A stretch of DNA of 64,000 nucleotides from Nannochloris sp. 'desiccata' (GCA_019044685.2 JAGTXX020000009.1:1736001-1800000), one strand, 5' to 3'; positions 10,619-22,094 are shown, counted from the first letter of the stretch. Translations and numbers: made by a program. The notes: generated by a model from the letters alone, not told the origin.

Positions 10619-11268
10619 CGTAAAATAGTCTTTGTTTTTTCTATTAGTACGATATGCAACGTAGTAATGAGATTATTAAAAAAACATTCAGTCTCTCTAG
10701 ACAGTATACTATTCTTTCTTTATTTCTTTTCTGTGCGTAATATTATTCTAGCAATCACCGTCACTGTTTTTCTTGGGTGTTTTTTCTTTAAATGACAGTC
10801 TCTCTGTCAGACACCCCACCCTCCATACCCTAGTTCATGAATTCATGAATTCACTCTTAGTCACGAATATCTGATACACATGTCTTCGATTTCTTTGCTT
10901 AGCTGCTGTTGCACCTGAAAAGTTCGAAACTAGAAAAAAGGGACTGGGCGTCTGTTGACGCTGCCGGCCCCCCCTTTTTTTTAATTCTCGTTTTCTTCCT
11001 CGACGTTATTTAAAATAAATACCAACCTGCGTTTTTTCTTCTCTTTTATTCATTTTAACACGTTACATAAGCGTACATACTAGTCAGGAAGCACATATGC
11101 AGAAAAGGCAAGATAAATAAACGCAAAGTTGGCGAATGGAGGATGGTAAAGTACAGAAGTAAATGGACGATGGCAGAAAACAGAAGAATAGTAGAAGGCG
11201 GTGGTGGTCGCTATCAGGTGCTATTTACGTGGATATTATACAAGAGAAACGATAAATAATGCCGCTAC

Positions 11269-11329
<61 letters not shown>

Positions 11330-11360
11330 GAAGTAATAATTATCTATCTAATAATTTAAT
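10619..11360. other. Convergent spacer with microsatellite
   Basis: About 740 bases between the 3' ends of ARC6 and the Gln-rich gene. Contents are T-rich runs, a TTCATGAATTCATGAATTCA near-tandem near 10833 and the AGAT array listed separately. No coding frame is supported. Confidence 0.55.
11271..11327 (+). repeat. (AGAT)14 microsatellite
   Basis: Uninterrupted AGAT tetranucleotide array of about 57 bases. The complementary TATCTATCTA appears 13 bases downstream (11341-11350), so the RNA could fold on itself. Confidence 0.95.
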
Positions 11361-12068
11361 TTATTGACGGTAGTTTTCTTCTTGAAGCAAACCCCAAGTG
11401 GCTATGCCCCAATGAACCACCTCAGGAGGGATTTCAAGGAGATCACTTAACTCAGGTTCATGAATTGAAGGATCCGTGACGGGGGCAACAGCATCTTGAG
11501 CTGTCCGTACAGCGATGGTGTTGTTGTTCTCTTGATAATAGACAATCGCCTTTTCGAATCGTCCTTGTTCGACTTCACGGGCGTTGAGAATGCGAGGAGC
11601 GTAGCAAAACTCGACCTGTTGATGAGCAGGGGTCGGGGGAGGAGGGTCAGGAATGGAAGAAACATGAGCTTCTTCTACAGCAGAGACGGACTGGTAGTGT
11701 TGATGATGCTGTTGAGCCACAACAGAAGCAAGCTCAGCCTGAGGCTGCTGCAACTGCTGTTGCTGTTGAGACATAAATTCGGTAGGGTCCCTGTACAAAG
11801 GCAAGATGCCGCAGTTCTCTGCGTACTCGATAGCAATTTGTTGGTGTCTAGTCAAGGCGGAGCATTGCTGCATATGTTTCAACCAGAGAATATGATGTGG
11901 CAAATCAGCCACTGATTGGTGGACCTGGGACATGTGAAGCTGAAAGCCCTCGATAAGCTCATCCTGCTCATGTACCTTGGCTGCCAATTGGTGGACGATC
12001 AATACAATGTCTGGGGTGGCTGTACACTGAACCGCATTGGTGTCGTCGGAGCTCCGAGCAGATTGCAT
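11361..12068 (-). CDS. Unrecognised Gln/His-rich protein (235 aa)
   Basis: The first ATG of the frame is at 12068 (the frame is open 30 bases further, without another ATG). No family is recognised. Residues 20-75 are predicted helical (IVLIVHQLAAKVHEQDELIEGFQLHMSQVHQ), residues about 108-150 are rich in Gln and His, then a Pro-rich linker (IPDPPPPTPAHQQ) leads to a conserved-looking C-terminal part ending PPEVVHWGIATWGLLQEENYRQ. The layout suggests a transcription co-factor or scaffold, but this is only composition. A GTAAGT donor-like site lies just upstream at about 12104-12099, so an extra 5' exon is possible. The gene is divergent from SSU72. Confidence 0.5.
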   Translation of the reverse strand: MQSARSSDDTNAVQCTATPDIVLIVHQLAAKVHEQDELIEGFQLHMSQVHQSVADLPHHILWLKHMQQCSALTRHQQIAIEYAENCGILPLYRDPTEFMSQQQQQLQQPQAELASVVAQQHHQHYQSVSAVEEAHVSSIPDPPPPTPAHQQVEFCYAPRILNAREVEQGRFEKAIVYYQENNNTIAVRTAQDAVAPVTDPSIHEPELSDLLEIPPEVVHWGIATWGLLQEENYRQ

Positions 12069-12431
12069 TTCCCCGGCGGGAATTAACTTAGATCGCACTT
12101 ACCGGAACCTTCAAAGTAGCGTTATGAAGGCTTTCGACGGGGCAAAAGATGTAAAATGTTTACGTAATGTGCAATTGTAGGCTGGAGGTGATAGTTAATG
12201 CGCATTTTGCTTTCTCGATTCCCGGTCGGGAACTTCCTCGATTCCCGGTCGGGAACTTCCAAAGTTTTGAAAGTTCAAAAGCGCGAAGTAGAATAGAAGT
12301 TGAAGGAATTAATAATATGTCCATATGTTTTTACTCCTAGATTAGAATAAATTATTAAATTGATGTATAGTGCGTGGACTGTTGATTCATTGGAGCTGTT
12401 GAGTATATTTAGATCAAACTGAAGATCACAC
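12069..12431. promoter_or_regulatory. Bidirectional promoter region with TTCCC-N4-GGGAA motifs
   Basis: Spacer between divergent starts of the Gln-rich gene and SSU72. It contains three palindromic TTCCC-N4-GGGAA sites: 12069-12082, and one in each unit of a perfect 23-base tandem duplication (12215-12237 and 12238-12260). Such spaced palindromes suit a dimeric transcription factor. The factor is unknown; E2F-like TTCCCGCC is only a partial match at the first site. Confidence 0.45.
12215..12260 (+). repeat. Perfect 23-base tandem duplication
   Basis: Two identical 23-base units in tandem, each with a TTCCC-N4-GGGAA palindrome, upstream of SSU72. Confidence 0.9.
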
Positions 12432-13244
12432 ATGGTCGACAGTTACCACCTACGCCACGCAATGGTGTGCGCAAGCAATGTAAATCGCAGTATGGCAGCA
12501 CACGCACTACTAAAAACTGAAGGCCTAGATGTAAGGTTAATCACAATTTTCTCTGAAACTTTTACTTTATTAAGTTCTCGCCTCTGATTAGAATTTGTTG
12601 TTCCAGAATTTTTCAAGCATTAATTCTTTCAGTAAAGGGACCTATCACTACTCTCAATATACGCTTGAATTTATAACCATATACCGAGCTAATACTAATC
12701 ACCCAACCATTTCTCTTCTCTTTCCTCTCAGGTTGAGTCTTACGGTGTGGGAAACACCGTCAAGCTTCCTGGTGCGTCTCCTGCTTCACCCAATCGCTAT
12801 CCCTTTGGCACTCCGTATTCACACATTCTAGCCGACCTAACCGCCAAGAACAAGTCCTTGTATAGTGATAACGGCCTCCTGACCATGATGGATCGTAATC
12901 AAGGTGTAAAAATAGCACCACAGAGGTGGCAGGACCGATCTGCAGAGAGCACCCCCTTAGATATCGTAATCAGCTTCGAATCCAAAGTATTTGATATAGT
13001 TGTTCAAGATTTACGGCGTAGAGAAGTCTCAGGTATTAGCAGCGGCTGTCATCCATGTTTAGTTATTAATCTAGAGGTTAGGGATTCGACCCTGGATGCT
13101 GCACAGGCGGCCCCTCATGCGTTGTTGTTGTGTAAATTGTTGGAAGAAAGTGAAGATTGGGAGACTGAGGTGGAAAGCGTATTGGATAGTTTTGTAGAGC
13201 AGACAAAGAGGAAGAGACCAGAGTACGATGTTTGTTTTAGTTAG
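12432..13244 (+). CDS. SSU72: RNA polymerase II CTD phosphatase Ssu72
   Basis: Exons 12432-12530 and 12732-13244 (phase 0) give 203 residues, the usual Ssu72 length. The first exon carries the signature loop C-x5-R-S (CASNVNRS, Cys13 and Arg19). The second exon continues with VESYGVGNTVKLPGASPASPNRYPFGTPYSHI, NGLLTMMDRNQGVK, SFESKVFDIVVQDL and a C-terminal helical part ending DVCFS. Ssu72 removes phosphate from Ser5 (and Ser7) of the Pol II CTD next to a cis-proline and is part of the 3'-end cleavage/polyadenylation machinery. The start is the first ATG after an in-frame stop at 12420. A second ATG at residue 11 could also serve. The active site is entirely inside the short first exon. Confidence 0.92.
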
Positions 13245-13792
13245 AATAGATTTTAGGGCTATATTAGTTGGGGCGGTTGGTCAGTTTGTTGGAATACGCA
13301 GTGTTCGTATTACAAAATAATACGTTGTTGCACACTAATCAATCAATCAATCAATTACAGTGTATTCTCCGATATAATGGCAATAGAGGTGCGAATTACA
13401 GTCTGTACAAGTGCAGCAAAGACCCATCTATCTCGATATATTAACCAGTTGGAGCAGGGAATGTTTTTTTTTCACTTTTTTTGAAATGACTTGTATTTCA
13501 TACCACGATCGATACTTGAGTTGCATTAATAAGAATGAATAAAGTGTAAAAATAATTCTATGGTAGTTACATACATCTTGTAAGGAGAGAGAGGCGCTTG
13601 CGAGATTTACAGGATTCACCAACCAAAATGGATTTATTATAACCCTAAAAAAAATGCCGATTGAAGAAAGCCGGTGGTTGGTAATGGAAAATGGGTAGTG
13701 GTATAATACGTAGATAGTCAACATAAAGAGAGAAAGTGGAGTTTCTTGTCAAAGTACTGTGTACTATAGGGTCAGGTTATTTATTTTAATTG
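13245..13792. other. Convergent spacer, nothing recognised
   Basis: AT-rich spacer between the 3' ends of SSU72 and the membrane protein. It contains a short AATC tandem run at about 13338-13354. Small open frames on the minus strand look like chance. Confidence 0.5.
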
Positions 13793-16629
13793 TCAAAATG
13801 GATTGCTCTTGTGTTTGTGCTTTCTGTTCTTGTTGTTGCCACCGCTGCTGCTGCTCGGTTTCTTCTTTTTCGTCTTCTTGTTGCTGCTATTACTCTTGGG
13901 CGATTGGGATTTCTCTCTCCTAGCGGCGCGTAGGCTGATGATTTCCTCGTCTGGTTCTTCTTCTTCCTCCTCCTCCTCCTCCTCCTCTTCTTGCGAAGCA
14001 TCCGAGGCAGCGTCCCCTTCAATTTCATTTTGTTCTTCAGCTTCCTCCTCCTCCTCTTCCTCCTCCTCCTCCTCTGGCTCTTCTTCTTCCTCTTCCTCAA
14101 TAGGCTGCGTTTGATTTTTCTTTACTTTCTTCTTAGCCTCAACTGTAGTAGTAGTAGTTTCTTTCTTCTTGTGGGGTTTCAATTTCTTTTTAATTTCTTC
14201 CTTGTTTTCTTTAACTTTGACACCCGCCTTCTTCTTCGTCATAGCAGCTTCTATATCTTCATCATCTTGATCATTTTTAAGCAAGCAATGGTGCCAGAAA
14301 AGGGCAAAACAACTGGTGTATGCAGTACAACAACAAGTACACCCAGTTCTCCAACCGAGATACACTATTAAACCTACAATAAAAAGAGCAACCATGATGC
14401 CGACAATGGCGCCAGCAGAGATCCCACCGCTGCTCTCCTTAAACTGAATCGGTGCAGGGGGTGGGTATTTAGGTACTGGAGGTCGCCAAAGCATAGCATG
14501 GGAGACTGTCAGGAGGCGTGAGAATAAATAAACGAACTTTTTCCATGGACACAACACAAAAAAATATAAACAAAAGAAGCCTGCAGAATTTCCTATAAAA
14601 TACAATCTGTGCTTACCTGAATCGGATCCAGTAGAGCTTCCACCAGTACCAGTACCAGTACCAGTACTAGTGCCACCACCACTAGTGCTATTTGTGCTAT
14701 TGCTTGTAGAAGACGTCGTTGCCTTCACCATACAATACACCCACGTATCAAAATTTTGATTGGGCTGCGTAGACCACCCTGGGTCACATTCACAACTACA
14801 CGCTACAGTATCTGGCCTATCTGGACGTGTTACAGGACCTGGAGCGCCATTTGGTCCACAGGGAATTACACAACCCAACTTTTTAGCCCTTGAGATTTTG
14901 ACTGCGCCGAAATCATTTTGCGAGAAAACTCTTCCAGATTGTTCTTGGAGATGCGTCAAAAGCAGATCAGCCTGAAGCCCGTCTATTTTAGCAAAGTAGA
15001 CAACGCAGTCAACTGTAGTACCGCCGCTGGAAGATGCAGCAGGGGTGATGACACGGTAGCGAATGTAAGGTGTGGTTTTAAACCCGTTTGCACCGTTTTT
15101 GAGGGCATTGAGCAAAGCAGACTTGCCGGTAGAGTTGAACTGCGCTGGCGAGTAGGTTGGAAGAGTAACAACCAAGGATATCGCAGGACCGTTAGTTTGA
15201 GTTAATGGGACTGCGGGTGGAGGTGCTGCCGTAGTTTGAGCAGTAGATGTCGTTGTTGGGGAAGGTAGTGAAGGGGAGGGTGATTTACTTGGTGGTGGTG
15301 AGGGCCTCAGTGGCGGCGAGGGAGGAGGGGGCGTTGTATTCCCTGCTTCGATTGCAGAGCGTGGCAACATAACCACAGGGACTAAGTACGTCCCTGTATA
15401 GGTGCAATTAACAAATTGCGTATCATGTGTTGCTCCCATTGTCAAATCATCGTTCATAAATTGTTTTCTGCCCGTACCGATGAGCGTGCACGATTTATAA
15501 GTCTTACTTCCAGTATTCCATCCATCTGCAATTACCTTTGCAGTTGTAGTTCCCCGCCAAGAAGCATACGGAGTGGGGCTTTGAACACCTTTGCAAAAGC
15601 CAGCTGGCGCTGTGCTGCATCGGGAAGTACGGCACGCTCTCCACGTTTCCATATTCAATGGAGCAGGCGTTTCATTCAACTGGTCATTACGAACAACAAA
15701 TCCTGGAGCCTTCGGATCAGATACCGGGATAAGTAAGGTGTAGTTGTGAGTTAAATAGAACCCAACGTCTTGATATGAATCTTTCGGTGTATCCTGGAAG
15801 AAGGCCATGGAAGCCTCGAGCCCCATATTTCCAGGTTGAGGTACACCCACTTTTTGATGATACATATTATCCCAGACGATACTGCCAGTGTAATAGCCTG
15901 TGCGAACAGTGAGCTTTGCTCCAGCTGACCGGAAGTTTGAAGGCTGATTTCCGGCATACGTCACCGAGCCGTTGAAACGGGAGACCCACATTTTCACTAC
16001 CTTGTATTGTTCCTCATCGCGCTGTAAAGTGAATTCGTTGCCTCCACAGCATATGGAGCCAGGTTTTCCAGTGCATCCAGGGGTGGAGACCTCGTAGGGG
16101 GCAGAGTAGATGGGGACTCTGGCTTTTGTATCTGTCAAGAAAATATCTACAAGTAGAGAGAGGGGAAAGAATGGCATTTATAATTTTTAAATTATTAATT
16201 ATTATATTGAGTATCGAGATGGTATCTGAAATGAGTTACGTATATATCGTTCTTTAGATCTGCTCAGAAGAAACAGGAAAGAAATAGCGGTGGGCGCTTA
16301 CTGAGGCGGTGTGTATCTTGAGGTGACTCAGGTCCAAATTGAAGTTCTATATCCGAAGGCAGCGTCCAGCTGGGGCATTTGTTGCTATCCCAGTTACAAT
16401 AATCGTCCAAAATAGGATATTTAGTTCCTTTGGGTATCACAGCCTTTTCTTGAGATCCAGTCCACCAATCATAAACTCGCAGCTGAAGCTTCAAAGTATG
16501 GTCAGCGTATGGAGGTTCAAACTTTTGAATCCATGCTTCTCCCGGAGGTGAAAGTCTTGCGTGTGCGGTGCTAAAAAGAGATATTAGTGCCAAAACCCAA
16601 GGGATTATTTTCAGATCCCTGCTTGTCAT
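13793..16629 (-). CDS. Type I membrane protein with Cys-rich ectodomain and long acidic/basic tail
   Basis: Three exons on the minus strand: 16629-16302, 16131-14617 and 14505-13793; both junctions keep frame (total near 845 residues). It begins with a signal peptide (IIPWVLALISLFSTAHA). The ectodomain has many aromatics and paired cysteines (PGSICCGGNEF, YYTGSIVWDNMYH), then a Pro/Ser hydroxyproline-rich-type hinge (TPPPPSPPLRPSPPPS), an alpha/beta segment (SLVVTLPTYSPAQFNSTGKSALL), an EGF-like CSCECDPGW and a Ser/Thr/Gly linker. One transmembrane helix (AIVGIMVALFIVGLIVYLGW) is followed by TGCTCCC, Lys-rich segments and long Glu tracts from CTC/TCC repeats. No family is recognised. A cell-wall-contacting surface receptor or adhesin is inferred. 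The second intron (14506-14616) has no stop and could be retained. Confidence 0.6.
13950..14100 (+). repeat. TCC/TTC triplet tract coding poly-Glu
   Basis: Imperfect CCT/CTT triplet runs at about 13957-13989 and 14041-14098. On the minus strand they encode two Glu-rich blocks in the cytoplasmic tail of the membrane protein. Confidence 0.85.
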
Positions 16630-16890
16630 GCTCGCCACAGCATCGACTTTTCAACTGAAGAATCGACTTGGCAAAGCAGTAACAGATTGATATAGTTTAT
16701 AAAATGTTCTAAATTCGATAGAAAGTGAGCAAACCGCGTTCTATGCCGCGTGCTATTTCCTTGCACCTGGGAGATGACAAGTCAAAACTTATGGCGCCCA
16801 AAGAAAGCAGAATTAGACTTGATTGACTTTATTTTAAGGTTTCGTACTGATGTGCGTCTACTATTACATAGTGTGTCCTCTACTATATTA

Positions 16891-18495
16891 TCATTTCTCC
16901 TGCTGCTGTTCTTTCACAGGGAGACATTCACACCCAGGACAGCTATGCAAGCGTTCGTGCACATAGGCATCACAATCAAGACAAAAAAGTCTTCTACAAT
17001 CTGGACATCTAAGAACCATAAAGCTGCTACTAGTAGCAAAACCAGTCGCGGCAACTGGAGGAGCACGTGATGATCTTCCACCATGTGGAACTCTCGGTAC
17101 AGGTGGTGCTTCTAATATACTAGAACAACCATAGCAATATCTCGTATTTTCCGACCCCGGTAGTGGCAACTCTCTAAAAGTCACACCGGCAGAAACACTA
17201 TCACCATTTAGTTTTTGTTTTCCGTTTGGATAATTACTAACCCCAATACGTTTATCAGCAATACCTGCTACTTCATCACTAAGAAAACCACCCCAAACCC
17301 CACCACCCCCACTGCCTTGTCCTATCCCTTCTTTCTCTAACATCTCTAAACTGACTTCTTCAAAGGCCCGCACCGGGAACAAATGATGATAGGATCTGGC
17401 CAAATGAGGCGATGACACCAAGGTCAATCCACACACATGACATTCAGCAGGCAAAGCGTCGACTCTGGCCTTACATCGAGGACAGATATATGCGCCAGGC
17501 TGTAGTTCACACGTGCTTCCAATAAAAGAAGCTGCCCCGGGTGCCGAGGACGCCTTTGCTGGAAAGCCCATTCTAACGAGGCTTACGCCACTAGATCCTG
17601 ATGCTGATGGTGGTGGAGTGGCTTGATCAACCATAATTTGTTCTAAATGCGCTTCAGAGGTCCCTACTTCGTAGCTGCCGCCTGTCTCAGTAGCCGCGAC
17701 TCTGCAGACATGGACCTCGGCTGCAAGGCCAACGACAGATATTCTAACTTTATTTAGTTTTGCTGCTTTTATTGAGTCTAAGATAGTACCAGGATCACAA
17801 CTGGATAAAGCAGCTAGTAGAACGAGGACTTCTCTATGCCCATAGGGGGGAATCCGGCGTAAAGACTCCACAGCAAGGTCGAAACCATTTTGTAAAGAGG
17901 CAGCCCCTCCAGTATCTAGATTATTTTTTAATTTTTGTATATGCACTTCAGGGCTTGAAGATAGCTCTGTCAACCTTTCTGCAACGCCGTTTCGTAGGAC
18001 GATGATTCCGAGTTGGCTGAGAGGGTTTGCGTCAAAGAAAGCACGAATGAATAGCTGTACCACATGAAACATTATAGCACTTCGAACAGGCCTCATATCA
18101 GTCAAACTCGCTGCTCTAGAGAGATCTACTACTAGTTGTAAGTAACGAATCATGCCCCGTCGGACTCGTGCACCGACTGTAGAGCTCAAAAGACGTCTAC
18201 GTCGAGCTGCGTGTTCAGATGCTTCAGCAACTGAATGGAGATTGCCGAATTCATCTTCTTGGAGGTCTTCCCAAGACCGATCGTCGTGATAGTCACGACC
18301 GTAATCACGGAGATTCTCTACATCATCATCACCGTCGATGTCACTTTTTATATGGGTGGTCGGGGAAAGACGGAGAGTGTTATTAATTAAACTAAAGAGA
18401 AGGCAGCGGTGGCGGTGGCGGCAGTGTGATCTAGTGAGACTGGAATAGTTTATAATACGGACTTACATGGGATTGAGGGCAGCGGGTTCTGTCAT
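16891..18495 (-). CDS. SSL1: TFIIH subunit p44 / Ssl1
   Basis: Exons 18495-18467 (29 bases) and 18391-16891 joined across a 75-base intron give 509 residues. After an acidic N-terminus comes a Ssl1-type von Willebrand A domain (YLQLVVDLSRAA, LIRAFFDANPLSQLGIIVLRNG, ISVVGLAAEVHVC). It is followed by a four-cysteine zinc site (Cys313, 316, 327, 330 in CPRC...CHVCG) with LARSYHHLFPV, and a C-terminal C4C4-type ring (CYGC, then CPDCRRLFCLDCDAYVHERLHSCPGC). In TFIIH, p44 binds and stimulates the XPD helicase and contacts p34 through its ring, acting in transcription initiation and nucleotide excision repair. At 509 residues it is longer than the usual 400-450, owing to an N-terminal extension and a Gly-rich loop. 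Start and splice sites are my model. Confidence 0.88.
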
Positions 18496-18894
18496 ATCGA
18501 CGATACTGAGTACTATTTACAGTAGTTTAAGCCCGGCTGGTCCTTCAATTGCCTGTATTCTAGAGATAGTCAGAAATCAAATGGAAGTGATCAAAAACAC
18601 TTTTGCAGACTAAAGGTCATCCGAGTTGAGGCTTGGTTTGCATTTGAATATTAGTTTATATTTGGCGACAATAATAAAATTAGTATGATGATAGCTGAGG
18701 CACTTTTATGGGTCTTCAAAGCATTTTTGGCTTCAATATTTTCTAACTTTGAGATGAAATTTCCTGACAATTCACACAGATATATTGCAATATACAATAT
18801 TAATTGCGCGCATATAGTTGCTGCAATACCCAAAACAGCGCAGAAATCCAGATTACTATCTCGTTAAAATAGATTTCATGCATCCCTGGGAACC
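18496..18894. promoter_or_regulatory. Divergent spacer SSL1 / ELP4
   Basis: About 400 AT-rich bases between two divergent start codons. It presumably holds both promoters. No coding frame is supported; overlapping 60-codon frames on both strands are chance. Confidence 0.45.
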
Positions 18895-20363
18895 ATGAGC
18901 AGCTTTGTTCGGAAAGGTGGCGTCCCTGCAACCGGTAAGAATCATATATAGTATATTACAACATCAGCGCGATTGTGATAAATTTTCTAAGCTCCGCATT
19001 GTAAGGTAAATACGCTCTCTAACTTTAATCAATGCCTGGGCACCTCCGCCAAAATATTACAGAAGCCGGCACACGGCCTGGCCTTGCAGGACAGACCCTC
19101 GTATCCACAGGCCAAGCAGATATGGACCGTCTCCTTGGAGGTGGCCTTCCATTAGGCTCCCTCACGCTGATCTTAGAAGACGGGTGGTCTCAGCACCACG
19201 TGGCGCTACTTCGCTACTTTCTTGGTGAAGGCGCCGCCTGCAATCAACGAACTCTATTAGTCGCATCCACCGAGCCAGAAGGAGGTATTTCTTCCTTCCT
19301 TCCCAAGCTATTAGACCCGGTCGCAGCTGAGAAGGAAAGAGAAGCGAAAAAGAAGGAAAAAGAAGAAGATGCAGTACAGCTAAAAATAGCATGGCAATAT
19401 GGCCGGTACTTGAAACCGGATAGTACATTTAGTTCTGGTAGTACTGGTGGTGGAATTGGATCAGTATCTAGTGGTGGTGGTGGTGGGAGTCTTCTACAAT
19501 CTACAGGGCATCAGCAGCAGCAGAGAAATAGTCTTCAAAATAGGCCGGCAGGAAGAGATTGGTGTCATGCTTTTGATCTATCCAAAACCAGTGGTGGTGG
19601 TGGTCAATCAGAGGGAGCAGCACCATTAGGAGAGGTAGAGTTGGTTGTATGTGGCAGTGACAGGAATAATACAAGACAGGGTGTTTCGAATGATGGCAGC
19701 AGCAAAGGTGCTGCTGGTTCGAGAGAACAGCTTATCACCTCAGTCGCCGCTTTCGTTGCGCCTTCCGGTGCACCCCAACAACCACAAAAAAGTACTTCTG
19801 TATCTAGAGTTGCTGTGCTCTCTCTAGGCGACGCAGCTTGGAATCTAGGAAATGGGGTCGGCGGTCCTGATTCCCGCCGCGCTGCTATTCAATCGCTCAT
19901 TCAACTCAAGGCAGTCGTTCGAGACACAAAAAGTTGTGGTATAGTTACCGTCCCGGCTGCGCTATATACGAATTCTGATACACGACGAATGGCACATATA
20001 GCTGATGTTGTACTTTCATTAGAAGCAGTGCAAGATGACTCGGACATAGTCAGATTGGCACCAGATCCAAGTACTATTGCGGGGTTGTTGCATCTGCAGA
20101 AATTGTGTTCAATAGGGTCTATAGCCGCGCCTGCACCGCAAAATCCGTTGTACTTAGTGAGATCAAAGAGGAGGAGAATGACAATTACGCCAGTTGAGAT
20201 AGATCCTGATGCGGAGGAAGCTGATGGAGCGTCTGGAGGAGGAAATGGAGCTGGAGGGTCGGTGGCGCAGGGCGTCGGGAGTGGTGGCGGCGGAGTGAGG
20301 ACGCCAGCGTCGGCGCTGCTTTGCGGGGGACCAGCCAAGGGCAAACCTGATTTAGAGTTTTAA
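18895..20363 (+). CDS. ELP4: Elongator complex subunit ELP4 (PAXNEB family)
   Basis: Exon 18895-18934 (MSSFVRKGGVPAT) and exon 19063-20363 join across a 128-base intron to give 446 residues. The start of the core, GTRPGLAGQTLVSTGQADMDRLLGGGLPLGSLTLILEDGWSQHHVALLRYFLGEGAACNQ, is characteristic of Elp4. Later KAVVRDTKSCGIVTVPAALYTNSDTRRMAHIADVVLSLEAV and GLLHLQKLCSIGS match the C-terminal RecA-like half. Elp4 forms a hexameric ring with Elp5 and Elp6 that binds tRNA and supports wobble-uridine modification by Elongator. A Gly/Ser/Gln-rich insertion (about residues 138-200) and a Gly-rich C-terminus lengthen the protein compared with yeast. Confidence 0.9.
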
Positions 20364-20520
20364 TTCATATAGTTTTGATGTAAGGCATGGCAACTTGTGA
20401 AATTTGTATAGCAACTTCACGTGCTGCCGCTATCGCTGAGAAATGTAAACTTATAGCCTTAACAAGATGAACATAGGGTAGCCTATCATTGTACATTTTC
20501 ACAGATATATTAAGCATAAA

Positions 20521-22032
20521 ATGTTCTCACCAGTAGCGCTGCTAACGCTACTATGTTGCACCACGGTGTTGCTCTTTGGGGATCGAGGTGCAGTCTCGAG
20601 TAATTCGATTACCGGGGATCCAGACAGTGGTATCCGCCGAGATTTCGGAATCAGCGTGGCGGAGTCAGGATGGGTGTATGCTGCCGGAATGGTAAGAAAA
20701 ACCAACCAGCTTTTACAACCTTGATTATAGTAATCTTGCAGCACGGATCATTCCGAAACGAGAATTCCAAGTAGCTGGATATCTTCTCATGCTGTTTCAA
20801 AATATCTACCTTCTCCTTCATTGTAGATTGGTCTCGCTGTATCGGCACCAGTATCAGCTCATCTTAGCACCACCACCAATGCCCTCCGTCTCGTCGGGGT
20901 CGGGGTCCTCTTTGCCTCTGCTGGAAGCTTCTGCAGTGCCTTTGCATCTTCATTCCCCATTTTACTCGCTTCCCGTGTTATCGCAGGCATTGGAGCTGGC
21001 CCATTTATTTCATTAGCGTCCCCGCTTATAGACGACAGCGCACCCCGCCACCGTCGCTCGGCGTTCTTAGCGTGTTTATTTGTTTGTATACCTATAGGAT
21101 TCTCCGGTGGGTATATTTACAGCACTTTAATTGCATCAATATATGGTTGGAGAGCGGTATTTCTACTAGAAGGAATGGTTATGGCTCCATTTGCTGCAAT
21201 AGCTCTACTAATAAATAACCCGAACGATATTTCAAGAAGAGGCTGTTATTCTAGAGAAGACGAAGACGAAGAAGAAGGTGCCTTTTCATCGCCATCAAAA
21301 ACTGGCTTTTTTAAGGGAATCACTATCATTCTACGCCTTCCTGCATTAGTACTCACCATGCTCGCTCTTGTGTGTTTAAACGGAAGCTTAGGTGGTTTTT
21401 CATTTTACGGCTCAAAAGCAGCAAAGTCTATTTTTAATTTAAAGTCCAGTACTGCAGATTTGCTTTTTGGCGGTTCCACAGTCATCACCGGTATTGTAGG
21501 TACACTTTTAGGTGGGATGCTACTAGATTTGATGGGCTCCAACGTCAAAAGCGCCTTGCTTTTGTGTATACTAGGCGTTGGGGCAGCTGCAGGCGGTTTA
21601 GCAGTTTCTTTCGCAGCAACTTCAAAACTCTCAAGCTTTAGTCCAGGATTCTTGCTAGGCGAGACAGCTATGTTTATTTCGTCTGCACCAGCTATAGCAG
21701 TGATGCTATGGACGAGCCCTGCAAATTTGAGACCCACTGCGTTAGCAGTTTCGGAAATTCTAAATCACGTACTTGGCGATGTGCCTTTACCGGTCATACT
21801 AGGGATGATGCAGCAGAGATGGGGTAATTGGAGACTGACCATGTGTGTGTGTACTGCGATTTTGGGGTGTTCAGCTGCAATGTTTGCGTTTGCAAGGTGT
21901 GCGGTGACTAAAGAACTGGTGGAGTGGGAGGAGGAAGTCGTTGTCGTGGCAGCTAGTGGAGGTTGTGAGGAAGAGAACGTAGGATTAGACGGAGTCGATC
22001 TAGAAGAGCCATTGATGCTGTCTCGGGAGTAG
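20521..22032 (+). CDS. Spinster-like MFS transporter
   Basis: Exons 20521-20691 and 20827-22032 (phase 0) give 458 residues with about 12 membrane spans. Family features are GDRGAVSSNSI after TM1, WVYAAGMIGLAVSAPVSAHL in TM2, LASRVIAGIGAGPFISLASPLIDDSAPRHRRSAFLACLFVCIPIGFSGGY, and YGWRAVFLLEG. These match the Spinster/SLC63 branch of the major facilitator superfamily (lysolipid or sphingosine-phosphate and sugar transport in animals). The cytosolic loop between TM6 and TM7 is short and acidic (REDEDEEEG). The substrate cannot be inferred. It lies downstream of ELP4 on the same strand, 157 bases away. Confidence 0.85.
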
Positions 22033-22075
22033 AGATTATTTGATTAGCCAGCAGAGCGATGGCGGCTCCTGCCAG

Positions 22076-22094
22076 GTGGCCACAGTGTGGCCAC
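22076..22094. repeat. GTGGCCAC inverted/direct pair
   Basis: Two copies of the 8-base palindrome GTGGCCAC separated by AGT, in the 3' flank of the transporter gene. They can form an 8-base-pair stem with a three-base loop. Confidence 0.75.

Noticed and set aside
13793..16629. Idea that the type I membrane protein is the gamete fusogen HAP2/GCS1
   Set aside because: It has a signal peptide, one C-terminal membrane helix, a Cys cluster and a basic tail, but I see no HAP2-GCS1 core motif, and the Pro-rich hinge and poly-Glu tail do not fit.
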